DNA of 64,000 bases, taken from contig NZ_CP119082.1 in the NCBI RefSeq assembly GCF_029027965.1, forward strand, positions 538,001-602,000, in the 5' to 3' direction. Positions 1 to 9,394 of this stretch are shown one piece after another. Within the stretch, counting starts at the first letter, position 1, and every line of letters begins with the position of its first letter. The notes beneath the pieces are model-generated. The model made no database searches. It saw nothing but the letters and a program-made list of their open reading frames with translations, and was not told the DNA's origin. A program made the position numbers and the translations under genes. The DNA comes from Paracoccus sp. S3-43. Lineage in GTDB: Bacteria > Pseudomonadota > Alphaproteobacteria > Rhodobacterales > Rhodobacteraceae.

Positions 1-1
1 G

Positions 2-1396
2 ACCCTGGCCGATGGCACGCCGAAACCCGCCGCGCCCGCCGGAACCCCCAATCCGCAGGTCTGGGCAGGCTGGGCCTGCGCCGAGGGGGAGCTGGGCTCG
101 ATCGACGGTTACGGCATCCTGGGCGGGGCGAACTGGGCGAATTCCGGCCATTTCACCACCGTGAACGGTGCCGTCGCCGCCGTGCTGGGGGCCGACGATC
201 CCGGCAGCGGCCAGCCGCCCCGGCCGGTCGTGGCCGGGCAGCCGGAACGCTGGCGCTTCATCCATGGCGGTTTCGGGGATTCGATCAAGGTCCAGATCTT
301 CCGCCGCCAGTCCGACACCCCCGACCGGCCGGGCGAACCCACCGTCTTCGAAAGCGCCGCCGCCGACCAGCAGGACGCGGTGATCCGCCGCGAATGCCGG
401 ATCGACGACGAGCCTGTCGCGATGTTCGAGATCGCCGCCGACGGCCTGACCCGCCCGTCGATCCTGCGGACCGACAACCGGCCGCTGCATCCCGGCTATC
501 GCAGCGACGTGCTGGTGTCCTTCGATGAGCCGGGCGAATACTGCGTCGTCGACGTGCCGCTGGCCCAGGCGCAAAGCGTCGAGGGATCGGTGGTGGATCG
601 CCGCCTGCTGTTCACCGTGCGCGTTCAGGAACCCGAAGGCGACATTGCCCCGGCGGAAACCGCGATCTTGGACATGCTGGTCAATGCAGCGATCATCGCC
701 GCCGACCAGTCGTCCTCCGAACGGCTGGCCATCGTGCGCGACCTGTTCGACGGGCTGAAGCTGACGCGGTTCTCGCCCCACGGCAGCCTGGCCGACGCCG
801 AGATCGACAACTATCGTTACATCCGCTTCAACCTTCTGAACGCGCAGCAGGTGGGGGTTCCCGATGCGCCCCAGGGGGCGGGCATCGGCTATGGCTTCGT
901 GTCGGCCGAGGACGCCACGGACGAGCCGCCGGTCTTCGACGACCGCCGCTTCAGCACCCGGCCCGAGGATGCGATCAACCTGACCCTGGGCGATGTGGAC
1001 GAATGGGTGCTGACCGCCAATGCGCCGGTCGGCCACCCCTTCCACATCCACATCAACCCGTTCGAGGTGATGGCCGTCAACCGCACCGTCACCCGAGACG
1101 GGGTCGAGGAGGTGATCGACCTGACCGAGGTCGAAAGCTATGTCGATGAAAGCGGCCAGACCGTCCTGTCGCAGTATTACGGCATGAAGGGTGTCTTCAA
1201 GGACACCATCTTCACCGAGGTCGGCGTCGAGGTGGTCCTGCGGTCGCATTACGAACGCTATATCGGCCGTTTCGTGCTGCATTGCCACATCCTGTCGCAC
1301 GAGGATGCCGGCATGATGCGGATCGTCGAAATCCACGATCCCGGCCGGCTGACCGAAACCGGCGTGCTGGAAAGCGCCCATGCCGGCCACAACTGA
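2..1396 (+). CDS. Multicopper oxidase (partial, 5' end outside window)
   Basis: The reading frame is open from the window's first bases, so the N-terminal copper domain lies upstream; the ATG at 161 is internal. The visible part contains the last cupredoxin domain with its trinuclear-cluster ligands: an HPFHIHINPF block near 1030-1060 and the closing HCHILSHEDAGMM block near 1278-1310, which carries the type 1 and type 3 copper ligands. Such enzymes couple one-electron oxidation of metals or phenols to four-electron reduction of O2 and are normally exported; the signal peptide would be outside the window. Substrate cannot be told. The stop overlaps a possible early start of the protease gene. 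Confidence 0.9.
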   Translation, partial: TLADGTPKPAAPAGTPNPQVWAGWACAEGELGSIDGYGILGGANWANSGHFTTVNGAVAAVLGADDPGSGQPPRPVVAGQPERWRFIHGGFGDSIKVQIFRRQSDTPDRPGEPTVFESAAADQQDAVIRRECRIDDEPVAMFEIAADGLTRPSILRTDNRPLHPGYRSDVLVSFDEPGEYCVVDVPLAQAQSVEGSVVDRRLLFTVRVQEPEGDIAPAETAILDMLVNAAIIAADQSSSERLAIVRDLFDGLKLTRFSPHGSLADAEIDNYRYIRFNLLNAQQVGVPDAPQGAGIGYGFVSAEDATDEPPVFDDRRFSTRPEDAINLTLGDVDEWVLTANAPVGHPFHIHINPFEVMAVNRTVTRDGVEEVIDLTEVESYVDESGQTVLSQYYGMKGVFKDTIFTEVGVEVVLRSHYERYIGRFVLHCHILSHEDAGMMRIVEIHDPGRLTETGVLESAHAGHN

Positions 1397-1448
1397 CGCC
1401 ATCCCCGGTCGCGCGACCGCGCGGCCGGGCCATCCGCAGGGGGCATCC

Positions 1449-2519
1449 ATGTTGCGTCAGGGAAAAGGGACCGGGGTCGACTTGCACGCCTGGATCAAGG
1501 ATCTGGGCCGCCGCGACCCGGATCTGGTCGATGCGATCCGCCGCAAGGCCGGATCGGCGCCGCTGTCCATCCGCGACCAACTGGACCCTGCCGCGCGGGC
1601 GCTGCTGGACGTGGTCGCCGGACCAGAAGCGGGGGCGCAACCGGAAACCGCTTTGGAAACCGGCGTGGAAGCCGGGCTGGAATCCATCATCCTGACCCAG
1701 GGGCGCCCCGTTCTGGACGTGGTGAACGGCGAAGCCGACGTTCAGATCATCGACGACGATGCCGCCGACATCATCCGCGACCGGCTGAAGCGCGCCGAAT
1801 CCCACCTGCGCAGGGCGATCCCGGCCGTCGGCCGGATCGAGGTGTCGGACAACCCCCAGGGCGAATGGTTCGGCACCGGCTGGCTGCTGGGTGACGGCCT
1901 CATCGTCACAAACCGCCATGTCGCCGCATATTTCGCGATCCGCGAACGGGGCCGCTTCGTCTTCCGGCCCGGCCTGGTCAGCGGCCATCCGCAGACCGCC
2001 CGCATCGACTTTCAGGAGGAACGCGGCGGCGGCAGCCAGGAGGTTCCCTTGGCCGAGATCCTGTGGATGGCGCCCGAGCGCGGCCCCGACATCGCCTTTC
2101 TGAAGACCGCCGCCCCGGTCGCGGCGCAACCGATCGAGCTTGACACCGAATTGCCCGCCGCCGGACGCGACGTGGCGGTGATCGGCTATCCCGCCTTCGA
2201 CAGCCGCATCCCCGATTTCCAGCTGATGGAACGCCTGTTCGGACGGGTCTACAACCACAAGCGGCTGGCCCCCGGCAAGGTCCTCGGCATGGAGGGACGC
2301 GAACTGACGCACGACTGCACCAGCCTGGGCGGCAATTCCGGCTCGGTGGTGCTGGATCTGGACAGCGGCAAGGCGGTCGGGCTGCATTTCACCGGCTTTT
2401 TCCTGCGCGCGAATTACGCTGTGCCCGCCCCGGTCATCGCCGAGGCGCTGCGCGACCTGTCCCGTCCCGGCAGCCCCCGCTCGCAACCCCAGACGTCGCG
2501 CCACCCGCCTCTGCGATAA
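1449..2519 (+). CDS. Trypsin-like serine protease (S1/DegP-type fold, no PDZ)
   Basis: Predicted 356-residue serine protease with an intact triad: His157 in TNRHVAAYF, Asp214 in PDIAFLK and Ser297 in GGNSGSVV. The first ~110 residues are charged and match no domain I recognise; there is no signal peptide or membrane segment, so it may act in the cytoplasm. I chose the ATG at 1449, preceded by a G-rich stretch; an in-frame ATG at 1380 would overlap the oxidase end by 17 bases. No PDZ domain follows. The last ~20 residues are Pro/Arg/Ser-rich and overlap the convergent Rieske gene by 86 bases. Substrate unknown. Confidence 0.8.
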   Translation: MLRQGKGTGVDLHAWIKDLGRRDPDLVDAIRRKAGSAPLSIRDQLDPAARALLDVVAGPEAGAQPETALETGVEAGLESIILTQGRPVLDVVNGEADVQIIDDDAADIIRDRLKRAESHLRRAIPAVGRIEVSDNPQGEWFGTGWLLGDGLIVTNRHVAAYFAIRERGRFVFRPGLVSGHPQTARIDFQEERGGGSQEVPLAEILWMAPERGPDIAFLKTAAPVAAQPIELDTELPAAGRDVAVIGYPAFDSRIPDFQLMERLFGRVYNHKRLAPGKVLGMEGRELTHDCTSLGGNSGSVVLDLDSGKAVGLHFTGFFLRANYAVPAPVIAEALRDLSRPGSPRSQPQTSRHPPLR

Positions 2520-2859
2520 ACACCGTTCCGCCGACAACCGCGACAGGCACCGGATCCAGCCCGCACTCGGCCCCCTCGACCGCCTCTCCGGTGCGGATGT
2601 CGAAGCGGGCACCGTGGGCGGTGCAGATCAGCTTCGTGCCGTCGGCCGACACAAGCCGGTCGCCGCGATAGTCCAGCGGCAGATACTGATGCGGACAGGC
2701 GTTCACATAGGCGCGCAAGTCGTCGCCCGCCCGTACGACCAGCATCGGAAAGGCGCCCTTGTCCGTCGTGACCGTCAGGGACAGCACGTCCGTGACCTGC
2801 GCCATGGCGCAGATGGGCGTGCCCGTCGCGGGGGCGGATGAATAATCGGTCCAGGGCAT
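2434..2859 (-). CDS. Rieske [2Fe-2S] ferredoxin-like protein
   Basis: Small Rieske protein of 141 residues. The cluster ligands are visible as Cys55-x-His57 (ACPHQYLPLD) and Cys79-x2-His82 (CTAHGARF), the pattern of soluble NirD/BphF-type Rieske ferredoxins that carry electrons to oxygenases. The ATG at 2859 has an AGGA 6 bases upstream; in-frame ATG 2865 and TTG 2877 are alternatives. It follows hpd on the same strand, so it is probably co-transcribed with tyrosine catabolism. The ~23 residues after the Rieske fold are Gly/Arg-rich and run antisense into the protease gene, which is unusual. Partner enzyme unknown. Confidence 0.82.
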   Translation of the reverse strand: MPWTDYSSAPATGTPICAMAQVTDVLSLTVTTDKGAFPMLVVRAGDDLRAYVNACPHQYLPLDYRGDRLVSADGTKLICTAHGARFDIRTGEAVEGAECGLDPVPVAVVGGTVFIAEAGGATSGVASGGCRDGTGRAAPRR

Positions 2860-2878
2860 GGGCATCCTGATGCGCAAG

Positions 2879-2903
2879 CCCCGCCCGCCGGCGGCGGGCG
2901 GGG
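2879..2903 (-). promoter_or_regulatory. Perfect intercistronic hairpin between hpd and the Rieske gene
   Basis: Perfect 11-bp stem CCCCGCCCGCC / GGCGGGCGGGG with a 3-base loop, lying in the 60 bases between the hpd stop and the chosen Rieske start. No T-run follows, so it is more likely a 3'-end stabiliser or attenuator than a strong terminator. Inference only. Confidence 0.5.
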
Positions 2904-2919
2904 CAGGGGGGACGGCAAG

Positions 2920-4032
<1,113 letters not shown>

Positions 4033-4124
4033 GCGCGCTCCTCCTCTTCGCTGGGGTTCCGGGTCAGAATGCCACGATGTTCATGCACGGGGGTTGCGAA
4101 ATCGCGGCATTTGGGGCGTTCTTC

Positions 4125-4137
4125 GCACGAAACGTGC
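4125..4137. promoter_or_regulatory. Palindrome in hpd/Lrp divergent promoter
   Basis: GCACG-AAA-CGTGC, a perfect 5-bp inverted repeat in the 121-base gap between hpd and the divergent Lrp-family gene. TGCACG at 4084-4089 repeats half of it further toward hpd. It is a candidate operator for the adjacent regulator; no experimental consensus is known to me. Confidence 0.4.
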
Positions 4138-4153
4138 ACGGAATCTGCGAAGG

Positions 4154-4648
4154 ATGCATGGCTTGAAACTGGATGGCTTCGACATCGCGATCCTGACCGC
4201 CTTGCAGCGCGACGGCGCGCTGACCAACGCCGCCCTGGCCGAGATCGTGAAGCTGTCGCCCTCTCAATGCTCGCGCAGGCGCGCGGCGCTGGAGGAGGCG
4301 GGCGTGATCGAAGGCTATTCGGCGCGGCTTGGCGCGGCCAAGCTGGGATACGGGCTGCGCGCGATTATCCGCGTCAACCTGTCCAGCCACGGTCAGCGGA
4401 AAGAGGATGACTTCGCCCGCTTCGTCGCCATGCAGCCGCAGATCCGCTCGGCCTTTTCGGTGTCGGGGGATGCGGATTACGTCCTGGACGTGCGGGTCCG
4501 CGATCTGGAGTCCTTTGCCGATTTCGTGCATCGGCATTTGCTGCCGCATCCGCAGGTGTCGCAGGTCCGGTCCGAGATCGTGTTGAAGACGCTGAAAGAC
4601 GAAAAGGGCGTCGCGCCCGGACTGGTCGCGCCGCCCGATCCGTCCTGA
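4154..4648 (+). CDS. Lrp/AsnC-family transcriptional regulator (divergent from hpd)
   Basis: 164-residue Lrp/AsnC regulator: N-terminal winged HTH (FDIAILTALQRDG through LSPSQCSRRRAALEEAG), then the RAM ligand-binding domain containing SVSGDADYVLDVRV. Such proteins bind amino acids or related metabolites and act as dimers to octamers. The frame is open far upstream, but homology begins at the ATG at 4154; a TTG at 4163 is better spaced from the GAAGG upstream and is an alternative. Its position 121 bases from the divergent hpd suggests local control of tyrosine/phenylalanine catabolism by an aromatic amino acid or keto acid (inference). Confidence 0.9.
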   Translation: MHGLKLDGFDIAILTALQRDGALTNAALAEIVKLSPSQCSRRRAALEEAGVIEGYSARLGAAKLGYGLRAIIRVNLSSHGQRKEDDFARFVAMQPQIRSAFSVSGDADYVLDVRVRDLESFADFVHRHLLPHPQVSQVRSEIVLKTLKDEKGVAPGLVAPPDPS

Positions 4649-4823
4649 GGCTGCGTCAAGGGCAGGCCATGCCGACCGCGAGGCGGGGCCGGTTCGCAAC
4701 GCAACGCGCGGCCGATTGCAGCGGGCCCGGTGCGCGGCTTGCCCTGCGCGCCGACAACCCGGGGCCGGGCCGCCCATGACCGGGCTGGCGTCGGGAATCC
4801 TGGCCTTCCGCGGATCGGACCGC

Positions 4824-5297
4824 TTAACGGTCGCGGGTATTGATGGGATAGGCGGTGGTATGGCGCAGCCGTTCCATCGCGAAATGCGAGGTCAGGTTCT
4901 TGATCGGCACGGCATCGGTCAGCCGGCGATAGAAATCGTCATAGGCAGCCATGTCGGACACAGCGACATGCAGCAGATAGTCCATTTCCCCGGCCATGCG
5001 ATAGGCCTCCATGATCTCGGGGAATTGTTTGACGGCGGCCAGGAAGGCGTCGCGCCAGGCTGCGCCGTGGTCCGTCGCCTCGATCCCCACGAAGACGGTC
5101 AGGCCCAGGCCCAGCTTCGCCGGATCGGCCAGGGCCACGCGCCCGGTCAGGACGCCGGTCGCCTCAAGCTTCTGGATCCGCTTCCAGCAGGGGGTTTGCG
5201 ACAGGCCCACCTGATCGGCGATCTGCGCGATCGGCTGGGTCGCGTCCTGCATCAGGGCGGCGACGATCTTGCGGTCGATCAGGTCCAGGCTGGCCAT
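4824..5297 (-). CDS. Lrp/AsnC-family transcriptional regulator
   Basis: 157 residues: winged HTH at the N-terminus (MASLDLIDRKIVAALMQDA, then LSQTPCWKRIQKLEATGV) and a RAM domain with RMAGEMDYLLHVAV. The start at 5297 gives the standard family N-terminus; the frame extends upstream only by chance. It is convergent with the hpd-linked Lrp gene and divergent from an Rrf2 gene. Target unknown; the short gap to Rrf2 carries a spaced direct repeat. Confidence 0.9.
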   Translation of the reverse strand: MASLDLIDRKIVAALMQDATQPIAQIADQVGLSQTPCWKRIQKLEATGVLTGRVALADPAKLGLGLTVFVGIEATDHGAAWRDAFLAAVKQFPEIMEAYRMAGEMDYLLHVAVSDMAAYDDFYRRLTDAVPIKNLTSHFAMERLRHTTAYPINTRDR

Positions 5298-5348
5298 TTG
5301 GTCTTTTTCCTCGGGGTCGGTCTCGGGCCACAGGTTGCCAGAAAAATA

Positions 5349-5410
5349 GCAAATGTCCACCGTTATTGTCGTATATTTGGAATTGCCCTGACCTGCGGCA
5401 AATGTCGACC
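5349..5410. promoter_or_regulatory. Two 13-bp direct repeats in Lrp/Rrf2 intergenic region
   Basis: GCAAATGTCCACC at 5349-5361 and GCAAATGTCGACC at 5398-5410 differ at one base and start 49 bases apart, close to five helical turns. They lie in the 147-base divergent gap, the second copy 34 bases before the Rrf2 start. This suggests cooperative binding by the Lrp or Rrf2 protein (inference). Confidence 0.5.
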
Positions 5411-5444
5411 TTGAAGCGGGTATTTTATCACCGTAGGGTGGGCC

Positions 5445-5897
5445 ATGATCACGCAGAAGATGAAATACGCCCTCAAGGCGATGCTGGTTTTGGGGGACGA
5501 GGCCGCCCAGCCCAGCCCCGAGGCGCTGACCATCGAGAAGATCGCCCGGCGGTCCGACACGCCGAAGCGGTTCCTGGAACAGATCCTGCTGGAGATCAGG
5601 AACGCGGGCATGGTCAGCTCGATTCGCGGCCGGTCGGGCGGCTATCTGCTGATCAAGCGGCCCGGCGACATTTCCATTTCCGAACTGCTGCGCCTGATCG
5701 ACGGCCCCATAGCACCGCTGCCCTGCCTGTCGCGGCGCGCCTATCAACGCTGCGAGGATTGCCGGGACGAGGCGTCCTGCCGCATCCGCAAGGTCTTTGC
5801 CGAGATTTTCTGGTCCTATCTGATCCTGATCGAATCGCTGACGCTGGAGGACATGCTGCGGTCAGAACAGGTGGCGGAACAGGTGATCGGGGCCTAG
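5445..5897 (+). CDS. Rrf2-family transcriptional regulator with cluster-type cysteines
   Basis: 150 residues with an N-terminal winged HTH (KMKYALKAMLVLG... then RGRSGGYLL, the typical Rrf2 wing). Four cysteines at 94, 103, 106 and 112 lie in the region where IscR, NsrR and RsrR bind an Fe-S cluster, so it may sense iron, NO or redox state. It sits alone between a divergent Lrp gene and a convergent pseudouridine synthase. The IscR, CymR and NsrR subtypes cannot be separated by eye. Confidence 0.9.
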   Translation: MITQKMKYALKAMLVLGDEAAQPSPEALTIEKIARRSDTPKRFLEQILLEIRNAGMVSSIRGRSGGYLLIKRPGDISISELLRLIDGPIAPLPCLSRRAYQRCEDCRDEASCRIRKVFAEIFWSYLILIESLTLEDMLRSEQVAEQVIGA

Positions 5898-6544
5898 AAC
5901 GGCGCCGCCTGGCTGAAGCTGACCTGCACGCCGCTGTCGGGATGGCGCAGGCGCAGGCTTTCGGCGTGCAGCATCAGGCGCGGATGATCGGCCGCGGCGC
6001 CCGAGGCATAGAGCGGATCGCCCAGGATCGGATGGCCGGTTTCGGCCATGTGGACCCGCAATTGGTGGCTGCGCCCGGTCAGCGGGAACAGGCGCACGCG
6101 GGTTTCGTCATCCGTCGCGCGGATCACCCGCCATTCGGTCAGCGCCGGGCGGCCCGCCTCGTGGTCGACCTTCTGGCGCGGGCGGTTCGGCCAGTCGACG
6201 ATCAGCGGCAGATCGACCCGGCCGGTCTTCGGCTGCAACCGCCCGGCCAGGCGGGCGACATAGGCCTTCTTGACCTTGCGATCCTCGAACTGCTTGGACA
6301 GCACCCGCTGCGCGTGCGGCGTCAGGCCGAAGACCATCACGCCCGATGTGTCCTGGTCCAGCCGGTGCACCAGCAGCACCGTCGGGAAGGGGCCGCGCAG
6401 GCGGTTGATCAGGCAATCGTCCTTGCCCTCGCCCCGGCCCGGCACCGACAGAAGCCCGGCGGGCTTGCCCACCACCAGGATCTCGTGATCGGCATGGATC
6501 ACCTGGGGCGCGTCGGGGGGCGGGGCATAGACGAAACCGGTCAC
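5894..6544 (-). CDS. RluA-family pseudouridine synthase
   Basis: 216-residue RNA pseudouridine synthase. The catalytic motif HRLDQDTSG with its essential aspartate is present, followed by KKAYVARLAG and the RSHQLRVHMAETGHPILGD block of the RluA family. There is no S4 domain. The start is the GTG at 6544, whose GTGA overlaps the stop of the upstream LysE gene, implying translational coupling; the longer frame upstream is not coding. The rRNA or tRNA target site cannot be told from sequence. Confidence 0.9.
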   Translation of the reverse strand: MTGFVYAPPPDAPQVIHADHEILVVGKPAGLLSVPGRGEGKDDCLINRLRGPFPTVLLVHRLDQDTSGVMVFGLTPHAQRVLSKQFEDRKVKKAYVARLAGRLQPKTGRVDLPLIVDWPNRPRQKVDHEAGRPALTEWRVIRATDDETRVRLFPLTGRSHQLRVHMAETGHPILGDPLYASGAAADHPRLMLHAESLRLRHPDSGVQVSFSQAAPF

Positions 6545-7167
6545 TTGGCGACCAGCCGGATCGCCAGGCCCGCGAACATCACGGCGGCGATCCTGTTGAT
6601 CAGGCCCAGCCGCCGCCCGATCACATGGCCCGCATGGCCCGCGACGACGCCGTAACCCATCGTGACCAGCGTGCCGGTCAAGGCGAAGATCAGCCCCAAG
6701 CCCAGGATCTGCTGCCAGATCGGCCCCCAGGCGGGGTTGGTGAACTGCGGCAGGAAGGCCAGCAGGAACAGCACCGGCTTGGGGTTCAGCGCGTTCGACA
6801 GAAAGCCGCGCCGGACGATGGTCCAGGGTCTGACGCTGCCGCGCGCGGAGGGATCGACCGGCCCCGCCCGCCAGCTTTTCCAGGCCAGCCACAGCAGATA
6901 GGCCGCGCCCGCGTATTTGATCGCGCGCAGCGCCTCGGGGTGGGCGGCGACCACCGCGCCCAGGCCCAGGGTCGCCAGCGTCACATGCATCAGAACGCCC
7001 AGGCCCACGCCGAAGCCCGCCAGGGCGCCCGCGCGCGGCCCGCCCTGGATGCCGCAGGCACTGGCGAAGAACACATCCTGGCCCGGCGCGACGTTCAGCA
7101 GCAGCCCGCCTGCGACGAAGGCGGTCAGCTGCGCCAGCGGAATGGCGGCGATTGTGTCCCAGATCAT
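6541..7167 (-). CDS. LysE/RhtB-family amino-acid exporter
   Basis: 208-residue inner-membrane protein with about six hydrophobic segments and the LysE family core (VAPGQDVFFASACGIQGGPRAGALAGFGVG near the N-terminus, GFLSNALNPKPVLFLLAFLPQF in the middle). Members export amino acids or analogues using the proton gradient. It overlaps the GFA gene upstream (ATGA) and the pseudouridine synthase downstream (GTGA), so the three are one translational unit. Substrate unknown. Confidence 0.92.
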   Translation of the reverse strand: MIWDTIAAIPLAQLTAFVAGGLLLNVAPGQDVFFASACGIQGGPRAGALAGFGVGLGVLMHVTLATLGLGAVVAAHPEALRAIKYAGAAYLLWLAWKSWRAGPVDPSARGSVRPWTIVRRGFLSNALNPKPVLFLLAFLPQFTNPAWGPIWQQILGLGLIFALTGTLVTMGYGVVAGHAGHVIGRRLGLINRIAAVMFAGLAIRLVAK

Positions 7168-7541
7168 CCCTGCGGTTCCTGCGGCAAGCCGTCGGCGATG
7201 TCATAGTAATCGCCCTTGTCGGCCACGTAGATATGGCCCGCCAGCCGCAGCCCGGTGGGATTGTCGATGGCACCCGCCGCGATCTCGGGGTTCGTCACGC
7301 CGATCTGCCGCCAGAACAGGCTGCTGCCGCATTCGGGACAGAAGCCGCGTTCGGCCTTGTCCGAGGACCGATACCACCGCACCGGTCCGGCCACGGAAAC
7401 GTCGCTGGCCGAGGCAGAGGCCCAGACATGCCCCGACCAGCGGCGGCACTGGCTGCAATGGCAGGCGCTCGGCGGCTCGGACCCCCCGCTGCCCTTGAAG
7501 GTGACGGCGCCGCACAGGCAGCGCCCGGTGAAATCAGACAT
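7164..7541 (-). CDS. GFA/CENP-V domain zinc protein
   Basis: 125 residues with the GFA zinc-binding cysteine pattern: CLC at 8-10, CHCSQC at 27-32 and CPEC further on. The family is named after glutathione-dependent formaldehyde-activating enzyme, but most members have no proven activity. The start at 7541 (MSDFTGRCLCG) was chosen over an upstream ATG because family homology begins here. It overlaps the fRMsr gene by 8 bases and the LysE gene by 4. Confidence 0.9.
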   Translation of the reverse strand: MSDFTGRCLCGAVTFKGSGGSEPPSACHCSQCRRWSGHVWASASASDVSVAGPVRWYRSSDKAERGFCPECGSSLFWRQIGVTNPEIAAGAIDNPTGLRLAGHIYVADKGDYYDIADGLPQEPQG

Positions 7542-7986
7542 GGCCGAAAACCTCCTCCAGAATGGCGGCCAGCCGGGCGGCGTCGGTTTCGGTGAAGGCA
7601 TCGGGCCGGTCGCTGTCGATATCCAGAACGCCGATCAGCCGCCCGCCGTTTCCCCAAACCGGCAGGACGATTTCCGACCGGGTGGAACTGGCGCAGGCGA
7701 TATGGCCGGGAAAGGCGTCCACGTCGGGCACAAGCTGGACCTGGCCGGTGCGCGCCGCAGCCCCGCAGACCCCGCGAGAAAACGGGATCACCAGGCAGCC
7801 ATGGCCGCCCTGATAGGGACCGATCTTCAGCAGATCGGGCGCCACGACCCGATAGAAGCCGGTCCAGTCGAAGCGGTCGTCGGCATGGTGGATCTCGCAG
7901 GCCAGGGTGGCCATCAGCGCGACCTCGTCGGTCTCGCCTTCGGTCAGGGCGCGGATGCGGGAGGCAAGGGCGTCGTAATCGGTCAT
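7534..7986 (-). CDS. msrC: Free methionine-(R)-sulfoxide reductase (GAF domain)
   Basis: 150-residue single GAF domain. Cysteines 64, 74 and 98 have the 10- and 24-residue spacing of E. coli fRMsr (Cys84, 94, 118), in GHGCLVIPFSRGVCG and HIACASSTRSEIVLP. The enzyme reduces free methionine-R-sulfoxide with thioredoxin, part of oxidative repair. The start at 7986 gives the standard length; the frame running further upstream overlaps the histidine kinase. It heads the minus-strand run fRMsr-GFA-LysE-pseudouridine synthase. Confidence 0.93.
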   Translation of the reverse strand: MTDYDALASRIRALTEGETDEVALMATLACEIHHADDRFDWTGFYRVVAPDLLKIGPYQGGHGCLVIPFSRGVCGAAARTGQVQLVPDVDAFPGHIACASSTRSEIVLPVWGNGGRLIGVLDIDSDRPDAFTETDAARLAAILEEVFGHV

Positions 7987-8071
7987 GGCCTCTTCTATGC
8001 CCGGCGATGCGGCGCGAAAAGCCGCGATCTTGCCATTTACGCAGCCTCGCCTCTCGGCCAATCTGCGCGCC

Positions 8072-9394
8072 ATGACCCGCCTGACCCTGACGCAACGCAT
8101 CTTCCTGGTGATCCTGGCCGTGCAGGCGGCGCTGTTCGCCGCCCTGGCCGTGGCCAGCCTGGAGGGCGCGCGCCGCGACATCGCGACCGAGACCCGGCTG
8201 GCGGTGGAAACCGCGCGCGCCCTGGTGCTGGCGACGATCGGAACCATGCAGGGGGCGGTCCCGCCCGACCGGATCATGCAGCTTCTGCCCGAACGGCTGG
8301 TGGTGCCGCGCCATGTCACGCTGGGGACCGTCGACATCCTGGACGGGGTGGTGCGCCGCGCCCGCGCGCCGGTGCAGGCGCAGGCCCCGGCACCGCCCTG
8401 GTTCGCGTCCCTGGTCGCGCCCGACCTGCTGGAAACCCGCCTTCCCGTGGTGCTGGAGGGGCGGCCGCGCGGCTATGTCTTCATCGCGACCGATCCGGGG
8501 GCGGAAATCGCGCTGGCCTGGCGCGACCTGTCGGCCTTCCTGGGGCTGGCGGCGATGGCGGCGGTTGCCCAGGGGCTGCTGATCCTGTGGGCCACGCGCC
8601 AGGCGCTGCGGCCCGTGGCGGCCATCGCCAGCCGCTTGGGCGACCTGCGCCGGGGTGATCTGACGGCGCGGGTGGGGCCGGTGGCGCAGCGCGACCTGGC
8701 ACCCATCGCCGCCGGGGTGGACGACCTGGCCCAGGCGCTTGGGCAGGCCCAGGCCGACCGCGCCCGGCTGCAACGTCGCGTCGTCACGCGCGGCGACGAG
8801 GAACGCAAGGCCGTGGCCCGCGACCTGCATGACGAGATGGGCCCCTGCCTGTTCGGCCTGCGGGTCGAGGCCGACGCCCTGCGCAAGGCCGCCCCCACCC
8901 CCGCCGTCGAGGCCCATGCCCAGGCCATCGCCGACATCGCCGAGGAAATCGCCCGCGTGAACCGCGCCCTGCTGGGCGACCTGCGCCCCGCCGCCATCGG
9001 GCAGTTGCCGCGGGCAGCGGTGCTGGGCGATTACCTGGCCGACCTGGAGCGGCGCTTCCCGGATCTGGACATCGGCCTGGATCTGGCCCCCGGCCTGCCG
9101 GAACCGGACGAGGCGACCGCCCTGACGCTGTTCCGCATCGTCCAGGAAGGCACCACCAACGCCCTGCGCCATGCCGCGGCGTCCCGCGTGACGGTGCGCC
9201 TGTGGGCCGATCCGGCGCATTGGCGGGTGGTCCTGGCCGATGACGGGCGGGGCATGGCGCCGGACGCGCGCGAAGGCACCGGCCTGACCGGGATGCGCGA
9301 ACGCATCACCCTGCTGGGGGGCGATTTGACCTTGTCCTCGGGCAGCGGGGGGACCACCATCGGCGCCAGCCTGCCCTTGCAACAGCCTGAATGA
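8072..9394 (+). CDS. NarX/UhpB-type sensor histidine kinase
   Basis: 440-residue membrane kinase. TM1 is at residues 8-29 and TM2 at 153-174, flanking a ~120-residue periplasmic sensor, then a HAMP region (175-225) and the HisKA_3 dimerisation helix with phospho-acceptor His253 in RDLHDEMGP. The HATPase has an N box (GTTNALRHAA), DDGRGM and GTGLTGMRER. The ATG at 8072 gives the normal N-terminal membrane anchor; an earlier ATG at 7985 overlaps the divergent gene. Its stop overlaps the response regulator start (ATGA), so the pair is co-translated. The signal is unknown. Confidence 0.93.
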   Translation: MTRLTLTQRIFLVILAVQAALFAALAVASLEGARRDIATETRLAVETARALVLATIGTMQGAVPPDRIMQLLPERLVVPRHVTLGTVDILDGVVRRARAPVQAQAPAPPWFASLVAPDLLETRLPVVLEGRPRGYVFIATDPGAEIALAWRDLSAFLGLAAMAAVAQGLLILWATRQALRPVAAIASRLGDLRRGDLTARVGPVAQRDLAPIAAGVDDLAQALGQAQADRARLQRRVVTRGDEERKAVARDLHDEMGPCLFGLRVEADALRKAAPTPAVEAHAQAIADIAEEIARVNRALLGDLRPAAIGQLPRAAVLGDYLADLERRFPDLDIGLDLAPGLPEPDEATALTLFRIVQEGTTNALRHAAASRVTVRLWADPAHWRVVLADDGRGMAPDAREGTGLTGMRERITLLGGDLTLSSGSGGTTIGASLPLQQPE

